Shown here: positions 1 to 7,431 of the stretch, piece after piece
How positions within the stretch are numbered: position 1 is the first letter of the stretch
How the letters are laid out: each line of letters starts with the position of its first letter
Position numbers and translations under genes: made by a program
Assembly (NCBI RefSeq): GCF_000153125.2
Contig: NZ_CM002299.1
Span: forward strand, 1,422,975-1,486,974
DNA from: Congregibacter litoralis KT71
Lineage (GTDB): Bacteria > Pseudomonadota > Gammaproteobacteria > Pseudomonadales > Halieaceae
DNA length: 64,000 nucleotides
Direction of reading: 5' to 3'
Notes under the pieces: model-generated
The model's database searches: none
Told to the model about the DNA's origin: nothing
Seen by the model: only the letters and a program-made list of their open reading frames with translations

Positions 1-2
1 CC

Positions 3-668
3 GGTGTGCTCTGTGCTTATGGTGATGCAACCACCCAGGTACAGGACGAGGCGGCGCGGACCTATCTCATGATGGCCGGCGATCTCAGCGACGAGCAGAT
101 GCTGACGGATCTCCACGAGCTGCGTGATCGCGCCGGGGAATCCCTGCGTGCCGATGGCATACCCGATGACGAGCAGGAAGTGTCCTACCAGGCGGATTTG
201 CGCTACGCGGGTCAGGCGTTCCAGATCACCGTGGACTTCGACGAGAAGGAGCTTGTGGAGAAGGGCGTCGCGCTGCTCACGGAAGCTTTTGATGCGGAGC
301 ATGAACAGCTGTTCACCTTTAAGCTGGGGGACGGCCACGAAATACTCATGATTCGCGCCGTGGTAAAAGCGGCGGCGCGCAAGATTGCGGACAAGCGCAT
401 CGGTGTGAGCGAAAACTCTCTGGAGCAGTGCAAGATCCACGACAGTCGCTTCTATTTTGAAGGCGCCTGGCATGAGGCGCCCATCTACGATCGTGGAGGC
501 CTCCACGAAAACCTGGAGGTAGCGGGGCCCTGCGTTGTGGCCGAGATGGACTCTACGACGGTGGTGCTTCCCGGCTACGGTGCCAGGGTCGATGCCGTGG
601 GCAACCTGTTGATCAACCCCGGCCCGGCTAGTTCAAATCACGTTAACGCCAGTAAGGGAGGTGCCTGA
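3..668 (+). CDS. hyuA: Hydantoinase/oxoprolinase A subunit, C-terminal part (cut by window edge)
   Basis: The reading frame is open from base 3, so the gene starts outside the window and only about 221 of roughly 690 residues are seen. The visible part matches the C-terminal region of the HyuA/N-methylhydantoinase A/5-oxoprolinase family, with the conserved end stretch 'GPCVVAEMDSTTVVLPGY' that precedes the last strand. In the family, HyuA is the ATP-binding half of an ATP-dependent cyclic-amide hydrolase that works with HyuB. The next gene begins 2 bases after the stop and encodes that HyuB partner, so both are one operon. The exact substrate (hydantoin, N-methylhydantoin, oxoproline, or a ketone in the related carboxylases) cannot be read from this fragment. 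Confidence 0.9.
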   Translation, partial: GVLCAYGDATTQVQDEAARTYLMMAGDLSDEQMLTDLHELRDRAGESLRADGIPDDEQEVSYQADLRYAGQAFQITVDFDEKELVEKGVALLTEAFDAEHEQLFTFKLGDGHEILMIRAVVKAAARKIADKRIGVSENSLEQCKIHDSRFYFEGAWHEAPIYDRGGLHENLEVAGPCVVAEMDSTTVVLPGYGARVDAVGNLLINPGPASSNHVNASKGGA

Positions 669-669
669 G

Positions 670-2559
670 ATGCCCGCGACAATTATTGAGAGCAACACCG
701 CGGCACTTCAGAGTGTCGAGGTCGATGGCGTTACCGTCGACATCATCGAAAACGCCCTGCGCAACGCCCGGGAAGAAATGGACGCTGTGCTGTTTCGAAC
801 CGCCATGTCACCGGGTATCCGGGAGCAGGGCGACTGCTTCCCCATGATCGCCAATCGCGAGGGCAAGATGGTGGTGGGGCAGTTCGGCTCCTTCATCGGT
901 CCCTTCCTCGAAGCCTATGACGTCGAAATTGAGGAAGGCGACATCATTCTCACGAATGATCCCTACATGTGTAATGCGGCGGTATCGCATTTACCGGACT
1001 GGGTTGTGCTGGTGCCGGTCTTCAAGGGCGGTCGTCACATTGCCTGGTCCGCCATGTTCGGTCATATGTCCGACAACGGCGGCATGGTGCCGGGCTCTAT
1101 CCCCATTGAGGCCACCACCATCTATCAGGAAGGTATTCGCATACCCCCGACCAAGTTGTACAAGCGCGGTGAACTGCAGACGGATCTCCTCGAGCTGATC
1201 CTGCATAACGTTCGAACGCCGCAGTGGAATCGCTTTGACCTGAATGCCCTCGTCGCCGCCTGTAACACCGCTGCAAAGCGTTGTGTCGAACTGGCGGAGC
1301 GCTTTGGGGACGACGTGCTTAAGTCCACCATGGATGTGATGCTGGATCGCAATCACGCGGCGATGAAGCACATCATCGAAATGTTCGTTCCCGAGGAGCC
1401 TCGGGAATTCGAGGATTATCTTTGTGATGACGGCATGGGTATGGGGCCCTACCGCATCAAGTGTCGCATGTGGCGTGAGGGATCCACGGCCATCTTCGAT
1501 TTTGAAGGGACCGATCCCCAGGCTCAGAGCTCCGTGAACTTCTTCCTCAACGAAGATATGTTCAAGATGTTTTTTGGCTCCTTCACCATCAACGTCGTGG
1601 ATCCTCAGATCGTGTTCAACGACGGTTTTTACGATCTGGTGGACGTGCGTATTCCCGAGGGCACGCTGTTAAAGCCCAGGTTCCCCGCGGCGCTGTCCGG
1701 GCGAACTCACGCCCTGGGTCGCATTTTTGATCTGCTCGGTGCCCTGCTGGGCATGGGGGCGCCGGAACAAATGCTTAACGCCGCGGGTTTTTCAGACTCG
1801 CCGCACCTGTTTTACTCGGGCTACGATCACCGACCGGGCAAGGACGGCGAATGGTTCCAGCTGTTCCAGATCGGCTTTGGGGGCATTCCCGGCCGTCCCG
1901 TTGGCGACGGTCCCGACGGCCACTCCCTGTGGCCCGGCTTTACCAATGTGCCCAATGAGTTCATCGAGTCTTACTTTCCCCTGCGCATCGAGCGCTACGA
2001 AACCATCAGGGATTCCGGTGGTGCGGGACTGCACCGTGGCGGCAACGGTCTCTCCGTGGCCTACCGCTTTCTCGCCGATGGCGAGATCGGTATTCACGAT
2101 GAGCGCTGGTTAACCCACCCCTGGGGGGTACTCGGAGGCGACACGGGGCAGCGCTCTACCAAGCGTCTGGTGCGCGGCGACGGCAGCGAAGAGTGGCTGC
2201 CAGCCAAGGTTGAGGGCATCAAGGTGAAGGCTGGAGACTTGCTGTACTTCAACACCTGGGGCGGCGGTGGTTGGGGTGACCCCTTTGCCCGGGATCCTGA
2301 ACTGGTGCGCGTCGATGTGGCGCGGCGTCTGGTCAGCGTCGAGGGAGCCAGGCGCTACGGCGTAGTGATCGCTGCCGACGGCAGTGTGAATATGGAGGCA
2401 ACAGAGGCGCTGCGCGAGGAGCTTCGGTCCGCGCGAGGCGATGATCAGCCCCTGTTCAACCGCGGCGGCACAATTGAGGAAATCAAAGCCCGTTGCGAGG
2501 CGGAGACACATCTGCCACCGCCTGTCGCACCGCAGTTTCCCTCGCAGTTCCGCGGCTGA
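670..2559 (+). CDS. hyuB: Hydantoinase B / oxoprolinase B subunit
   Basis: This 630-residue protein matches HyuB (hydantoinase B/oxoprolinase) over its full length. Visible family features are 'ILTNDPY' near residue 100, followed by 'SHLPDWVVLVPVF', and the glycine-rich end 'TWGGGGWGDPFARDPELV'. It is the second subunit of an ATP-dependent amidohydrolase that opens a cyclic amide such as N-methylhydantoin. I chose ATG 670 because GGGAGG at 656-661 lies 8 bases upstream; an in-frame GTG at 661 would overlap the hyuA stop. The stop is 3 bases before the next start, so hyuA, hyuB and the amidohydrolase gene are co-transcribed. Family confidence is high; substrate is inferred from context only. 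Confidence 0.93.
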   Translation: MPATIIESNTAALQSVEVDGVTVDIIENALRNAREEMDAVLFRTAMSPGIREQGDCFPMIANREGKMVVGQFGSFIGPFLEAYDVEIEEGDIILTNDPYMCNAAVSHLPDWVVLVPVFKGGRHIAWSAMFGHMSDNGGMVPGSIPIEATTIYQEGIRIPPTKLYKRGELQTDLLELILHNVRTPQWNRFDLNALVAACNTAAKRCVELAERFGDDVLKSTMDVMLDRNHAAMKHIIEMFVPEEPREFEDYLCDDGMGMGPYRIKCRMWREGSTAIFDFEGTDPQAQSSVNFFLNEDMFKMFFGSFTINVVDPQIVFNDGFYDLVDVRIPEGTLLKPRFPAALSGRTHALGRIFDLLGALLGMGAPEQMLNAAGFSDSPHLFYSGYDHRPGKDGEWFQLFQIGFGGIPGRPVGDGPDGHSLWPGFTNVPNEFIESYFPLRIERYETIRDSGGAGLHRGGNGLSVAYRFLADGEIGIHDERWLTHPWGVLGGDTGQRSTKRLVRGDGSEEWLPAKVEGIKVKAGDLLYFNTWGGGGWGDPFARDPELVRVDVARRLVSVEGARRYGVVIAADGSVNMEATEALREELRSARGDDQPLFNRGGTIEEIKARCEAETHLPPPVAPQFPSQFRG

Positions 2560-2562
2560 CGC

Positions 2563-3162
2563 ATGGCTGACCTCGCCCGTCAATCCCAATCCCTGGGAAC
2601 GCGTCCGGCCTTGTTGTTGATCGATATGATCAACGCATTTACCGATGCTGACAGTCCCCTGGGATCGGAGAGCGACGCGGTGGTACAGGCCTGCGTAAGG
2701 CTGCAGGAAGCTTTTCGAGCGCGTGACTTACCCCTGTGTTTTACTTCGGTGGTGTATTCAAACGATGGGCAGGCGAAGGTCTTCCGGGCGCGCCTGCCGG
2801 CGCTGAATATGCTCATCGAGGGAAGCGCTGCCACGGCGGTGGATGAGCGACTCCGTCCCAGGGCATCGGAGCCGGTCTTTGCCAAGCAATATGCCAGCGC
2901 TTTTTTCGCCACGGGGCTGGATCAATGGCTGAAGGATCAATCCGTTGATTCCCTGGTGGTTGTAGGATTAACCACCAGCGGCTGTGTGCGCGCCTCCGTA
3001 GTTGATGGATTGCAGCACGATTATGTGGTGTGCGTTCCCCGGGAAGCCGTGGGTGATCGCAATAGCGATGCCCACATCGCAAATCTGCACGACATGCACG
3101 CAAAGTATGCCGAGGTGCTGTCGGTAGATGATGTGATCCGAACGCTGCAGGGCTCTTTATGA
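2563..3162 (+). CDS. Isochorismatase-family cysteine amidohydrolase (N-carbamoylsarcosine amidase-like)
   Basis: The 199-residue product has the cysteine-hydrolase triad pattern: Asp in 'LLLIDMINAF' (about residue 21), Lys in 'FAKQYASAF' (about residue 107) and the nucleophile Cys in 'GLTTSGCVRASV' (about residue 147), with the usual short-helix context. The family includes N-carbamoylsarcosine amidohydrolase, nicotinamidase and isochorismatase. The gene follows hyuB by 3 bases, and this pairing suggests the second step of a hydantoin route: release of ammonia and CO2 from a carbamoyl amino acid, for example N-carbamoylsarcosine to sarcosine. The reaction is inferred from gene order; the fold and active site are read directly. 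Confidence 0.85.
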   Translation: MADLARQSQSLGTRPALLLIDMINAFTDADSPLGSESDAVVQACVRLQEAFRARDLPLCFTSVVYSNDGQAKVFRARLPALNMLIEGSAATAVDERLRPRASEPVFAKQYASAFFATGLDQWLKDQSVDSLVVVGLTTSGCVRASVVDGLQHDYVVCVPREAVGDRNSDAHIANLHDMHAKYAEVLSVDDVIRTLQGSL

Positions 3163-3181
3163 AAACGCTGAACGGCTTCTC

Positions 3182-4783
3182 ATGAGCAATCGGGCCCGCA
3201 TTCTGCTCATCGGTTATCGTAAGTTCAGTGAGCTGATCAACGCGGTACTGCCGGACTATCGCGATGAGGCTGAAGTAATCATTGTGGAATCCGTGGCCTC
3301 GGGCAGCGTGGATTACCACGCCCTTGTGAAGGAGCATAAGCCAGACGTTGTGGCCAGCGCGGGCTCCAACGCCGCATTTTTGCAAAACGCCCTCAAGCTT
3401 CCGGTTATCGCCCAGCCCGTCACCGATACGGACATTGTTGATGCCGTCGCCCGGGCCCGACGCATTGGCCAGCGTGTCCACGTCTTTACCTACGCCGCGA
3501 AAGCGGAATCCGAGGGGCGCCTCTTTCAGGCGCTGCCGTCATTACTGGGTGAGAGCCTGGCGCACGACAGCTACACAACGACCGATGAGGCCTCGGAGAA
3601 GCTCCTGGCCATGGCCGCGGCCGGGAATACAGACGTTGTGGTGGGGCCAAGTTATATCTGCGAACTCGCCGCTCGTCGCGGCCTTCCTGCCGTGTTGATT
3701 TACAGCCGGGAGTCGGCCAGAGCGATGCTCGACGAAGCCCTGCGCCAGGCGCGGGCGCGCGACCCGGGGAGAGACTCCGGGGGATCGCCCGGTCGTTTTG
3801 TGATCGATTCCCCCCAGATGTCCAGAGTGGCTGAGCTGGCACGCACCTACGCCCTCGGGAGTGCGGCGGTCCTCCTTCAGGGAGAAAGCGGTACGGGTAA
3901 AGAACACATCGCCCGGGAAATCCACCAGGCCTCGGATTACCGCGATGGCGCGCTGGTGGCCATCAACTGCGGGAGTATTCCCAACGAGCTTTTTGAGAGC
4001 GAACTCTTTGGCTACGTCGATGGCGCTTTCACCAGCTCCAGGCGTGGCGGGCGCGTCGGTCTTGTGGAGCAGGCTAACGGCGGGGTGCTGTATCTGGATG
4101 AGGTAGGGGAAATGCCCCTGGCCCAACAGGTGAAACTCCTGCGGGTGCTCCAGGAGCGCAGCGTGCGACCCGTGGGAGGTACCCGGGAACTGTCTCTGGA
4201 CTTTAAGGTAATAGCAGCCACCAACTGCGATCTACAGGAGGCCGTTGAGGCCGGGCAGTTTCGCGATGATCTTTATTACCGTCTAAACGTATTTACCTTA
4301 CGACTTCCTCCCCTGCGCGAGCGACCCGAGGATGTGTCTGCCATTGCTGAGCATTATCTGGCGGAGTACGCACGACAATACGACGTGGAGCTGGATGTCC
4401 CGACGTTGATGGCGAGGCTGAAAGCGCCCTTCGAACAATACCGGTGGCCGGGCAATGTTCGTGAGTTGCAGAATTTTGCCGAGCGTCTTGCAGTTAATGC
4501 AGCCCACGGCGCGTCCATTGAGGAACTTCGCCTTGAAGAATTACTGCCGGAGCTGTCTGTGCCCCGCGGGGAGGCTACGCCCGCAGGGTTGCTGAAGGAA
4601 CAGGAATGTCGGGCGATCGCCGATGCCATGCGCCGTCTTGGCGGCGACAAGACGGCGGTCAGTAAAGAGTTAGGTATCAGTCCCACAACCTTGTGGCGCC
4701 GCCTCAAAGAAATGGGCTGGAATGAAGGACAAGGCGCCAACGGCGTCGGCGGTAAAAAAAGTAAACAATACTCACGAGGGTAG
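3182..4783 (+). CDS. PrpR-type sigma-54-dependent transcriptional activator
   Basis: This 533-residue protein has three parts. Residues 1-190 resemble the PrpR N-terminal sensor domain. Residues 205-440 form a sigma-54-interacting AAA+ domain, with Walker A 'GESGTGKEH', Walker B 'GVLYLDEVGEMP' and the arginine-rich 'YRLNVFTLRLPPLRERPED'. Residues 485-515 form a Fis-type helix-turn-helix ('DKTAVSKELGISPTTLWRR'). The sigma-54 contact loop reads GAFTSS where the usual form is GAFTGA. The gene lies 19 bases after the amidohydrolase and 10 bases before the TonB receptor, so it probably controls the whole block in response to the imported compound or an intermediate. No clear -24/-12 promoter was seen inside the window; it may lie upstream of hyuA. 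Confidence 0.9.
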   Translation: MSNRARILLIGYRKFSELINAVLPDYRDEAEVIIVESVASGSVDYHALVKEHKPDVVASAGSNAAFLQNALKLPVIAQPVTDTDIVDAVARARRIGQRVHVFTYAAKAESEGRLFQALPSLLGESLAHDSYTTTDEASEKLLAMAAAGNTDVVVGPSYICELAARRGLPAVLIYSRESARAMLDEALRQARARDPGRDSGGSPGRFVIDSPQMSRVAELARTYALGSAAVLLQGESGTGKEHIAREIHQASDYRDGALVAINCGSIPNELFESELFGYVDGAFTSSRRGGRVGLVEQANGGVLYLDEVGEMPLAQQVKLLRVLQERSVRPVGGTRELSLDFKVIAATNCDLQEAVEAGQFRDDLYYRLNVFTLRLPPLRERPEDVSAIAEHYLAEYARQYDVELDVPTLMARLKAPFEQYRWPGNVRELQNFAERLAVNAAHGASIEELRLEELLPELSVPRGEATPAGLLKEQECRAIADAMRRLGGDKTAVSKELGISPTTLWRRLKEMGWNEGQGANGVGGKKSKQYSRG

Positions 4784-4793
4784 GAGAACGGCA

Positions 4794-7316
4794 ATGCAAA
4801 GCATGACGAAACCGCTAGTGCAGGCGCTGGCAGCGACTCTGTTGCTACCAGGGACGCAATGGGTGATGGCTCAGGGCAACAACCTGTCCATTGAAGAGGT
4901 CGTGGTAACCGCGCGGAAACGTTCTGAGAATCTTCAGGAAGTGCCCATTGCGATTTCCGCCATCGACGAGGACACGATCCAGCGAGCGGGTATTCAGCGC
5001 GCTGGCGATTACGTAGGACTGGTGCCCAACGTGACCCTGGTGGACTCCGCGAACGTCGGCGATACCCAGCTGAGCATCCGGGGCATTATTTCAACGCGCG
5101 ATGCGGAGTCGACTTTCGCCTATGTCGTTGACGGCGTTCTCAGCACCAACCCCAACAGCTTCAACGAAGAGCTGTTTGACGTGCAGCAGATTGAAGTACT
5201 GAAAGGCCCCCAGGGGGCGCTCTATGGCCGTAACGCAGTGGCCGGCGCGATCCTGGTAACCACGAAAGAACCCACCAATGAGTTTGAGGCCCGGGTAGGC
5301 GGTACCGTCGGTAACGTCGGCACCCTGCGTGGCAACGCCATGTTCAGTGGTCCCATCGTCAAAGACAAACTGCTGGGACGTATTGCCATCAGCACCAGCG
5401 AAACCGACGGTTTCTACGAGAATATATTCACCAACCAGGATGACGTGGTGGATTATCTCGAAGACACCAGTATCCGTGGCCGGCTCAAGTGGAACGTGAC
5501 GGACAATCTGAGTCTCGATTTCCGGGGTGGCTACTCCGATGTCTCTGCCGGAGCGATTAACTTCAATGCGGGTTTCGCGATTCCTGCCTTTGTAGAAGCT
5601 TTCGGTGCGCCGAACTACAACCAGGATGTGAACGACGTTGATTTTCGTTTCATCTTCAACACCCCCGGCGAGAACGAACAGACCACCACCGACTTTGCCG
5701 TTAAGCTCGATTGGGCGCTGGACTTTGCGGATCTCGTGGCCAATGTGGCATACAGCGATCTTGAAGAGTCCCTGCTTTCTGACGGTACCGCTGCGACCTT
5801 CTATGGCTACGAACTGACACCCTCCTGTCAGGCGGGTCGTGGAGAGCTGAACAGCTTCACGCGTCCCGATCTCTTTGGCGAGCCCTTCAACCCTTTCGGC
5901 GTGTTGCCCCCGGGTGCTGATTTTCAGGGCGTCTACGGCCCCTATAACCCGCTTACCTGCGATGGCTATCAGTACCAGGAGCGTAATCAGGAAGACATCA
6001 GCATCGATGCCCGCCTCGTGGGTCCCGAGGATGATGCGATTCGCTGGATTGCCGGTGTGTATTACGCGGATATCGAGCGGGAATCCCTGGTTGCCTACGG
6101 CGCGGATCAGGGGGAGGGCTTTCTCAAGCAGCCCTACGTGGATCCCACGGGCCCCAACCCCACGGATCTGCTGTTCTGGGATGAATTCAACACGGAAGTC
6201 TATGCCATCTATGGTCAGTTGGAGTTCGATCTCTCGGACACCATGGAGCTGGCCTTCGCTCTGCGTTACGATCGGGAAGAGCGGGAAGTCAGCAACAAGG
6301 TGCCCAATGTTCTCAACTCCGGCCTGAACGTCAATCTCCTGGATCCCGCAACCGGTGCCCCCCTGCCGATCAACCCTGCCTTTGGCAACAACCCCAATGG
6401 TATTCCCGACCGCGCCCGGGACTTCAGTCAGTTTCAGCCCAAGGCAACGTGGAACTGGGCCGCGACGGATGCGGTGAATGTCTACGCGAGCTACGGCCTG
6501 GGATTTCGTAGCGGTGGTTTCAATGCCATCGGTACCGAGGACCTCCTCAATTTCTGGTTTAACGCCGGCTTCGGCGGTCCCGGTGAGGTGGTCGATGCGC
6601 AGCTTCAGGTTACCGACGACTATGACAAGGAAGTCTCCACGGCCTTCGAAGTGGGCTTTAAGTCCGAGTGGATGGATCGACGTCTTCGTTTGAATGCGGC
6701 GGCCTTCCGCACCGATGTGGAAGATAACCAGTTCTTCGAATTCTACGCCGGTCCCTTCGGTATTCTGCGAACGGTCACTACCATCGATGATCTGTATATT
6801 CAGGGCATCGAGGCAGACTTCACATTTGTGGCCACGGAGTACCTCACCGTGTATGGCGGCCTCGGACTGATGGACTCCGAGATCGAGAAGAACGAACACC
6901 GCCCTCTGTCTGAGGGCAACGATGTGCCTCAGGCGCCGGAGACCACAGGTAATCTGGGTGCAGAGTTGAGCTTCCCCGTGGGTGGCAACATGCAGTTGGT
7001 GAGTCGTGTTGACTGGCAGTACACGGGCGAGATGTGGTTCCACACGCTTCAGGGTGAGGAAACGCCAACGATCTGGAATGCCTTCTTCGGACCCGGGTTC
7101 AACCAGAACTTTTCAAAGTCCTCCCGTGATGCGTTCAGCACTGTAGATTTGCGTGTGGGACTCGAGGGTGACAACTGGGCTATCACCGCCTGGGGGCGCA
7201 ACATTACGGACGAGGAGTATCTTCAGGAAGTTATTCCTACGCCGGAGTTCGGAGGCAGCTTCTTGCATCCCTCAGCGCTGCGAAGCTACGGCGTAGACTT
7301 CCGCTATAGCTTCTAA
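4794..7316 (+). CDS. TonB-dependent outer-membrane receptor
   Basis: The product is 841 residues. A signal peptide is followed by the TonB-box/plug start 'IEEVVVTARKRSENLQEVP', a plug domain with 'IEVLKGPQGALYGRNAVAGA' (about residues 130-150), and a long beta-barrel ending in 'YGVDFRYSF' with the terminal aromatic residue typical of outer-membrane barrels. I chose ATG 4794 because AGGAG at 4782-4786 sits 7 bases before it and the signal peptide starts there. The frame is open further upstream into the regulator gene, but that part is not protein-like. Receptors of this type take up scarce substrates across the outer membrane using TonB energy. Its place right after a PrpR-type regulator suggests it imports the substrate of the Hyu enzymes. 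A hairpin terminator follows at 7387. Confidence 0.93.
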   Translation: MQSMTKPLVQALAATLLLPGTQWVMAQGNNLSIEEVVVTARKRSENLQEVPIAISAIDEDTIQRAGIQRAGDYVGLVPNVTLVDSANVGDTQLSIRGIISTRDAESTFAYVVDGVLSTNPNSFNEELFDVQQIEVLKGPQGALYGRNAVAGAILVTTKEPTNEFEARVGGTVGNVGTLRGNAMFSGPIVKDKLLGRIAISTSETDGFYENIFTNQDDVVDYLEDTSIRGRLKWNVTDNLSLDFRGGYSDVSAGAINFNAGFAIPAFVEAFGAPNYNQDVNDVDFRFIFNTPGENEQTTTDFAVKLDWALDFADLVANVAYSDLEESLLSDGTAATFYGYELTPSCQAGRGELNSFTRPDLFGEPFNPFGVLPPGADFQGVYGPYNPLTCDGYQYQERNQEDISIDARLVGPEDDAIRWIAGVYYADIERESLVAYGADQGEGFLKQPYVDPTGPNPTDLLFWDEFNTEVYAIYGQLEFDLSDTMELAFALRYDREEREVSNKVPNVLNSGLNVNLLDPATGAPLPINPAFGNNPNGIPDRARDFSQFQPKATWNWAATDAVNVYASYGLGFRSGGFNAIGTEDLLNFWFNAGFGGPGEVVDAQLQVTDDYDKEVSTAFEVGFKSEWMDRRLRLNAAAFRTDVEDNQFFEFYAGPFGILRTVTTIDDLYIQGIEADFTFVATEYLTVYGGLGLMDSEIEKNEHRPLSEGNDVPQAPETTGNLGAELSFPVGGNMQLVSRVDWQYTGEMWFHTLQGEETPTIWNAFFGPGFNQNFSKSSRDAFSTVDLRVGLEGDNWAITAWGRNITDEEYLQEVIPTPEFGGSFLHPSALRSYGVDFRYSF

Positions 7317-7386
7317 GTCCGGGGCTGAGCTCTTTTGCAGAGCTAGGATGCAATCGGTATAGCTTGCATGCAAGTATATGAAAACC

Positions 7387-7409
7387 AGGCGCCTCCGGGC
7401 GCCTTTTTT
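7387..7409 (+). terminator. Rho-independent terminator after the TonB receptor gene
   Basis: A perfect 7-bp GC-rich stem (AGGCGCC / GGCGCCT) with a TCCG loop is followed by six T residues. It ends the rightward catabolic transcript 70 bases after the receptor stop. A short A run on the other side could let it also serve the leftward GGDEF-EAL gene, which ends at 7432. Confidence 0.85.
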
Positions 7410-7431
7410 GTGGGCGCCCTTTTCCCGGGTA

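Noticed and set aside
5091..7043. A 650-codon open frame on the minus strand opposite the TonB receptor gene
   Set aside because: It is a shadow of codon use in the receptor gene; the receptor has all family motifs and the antisense product has none.
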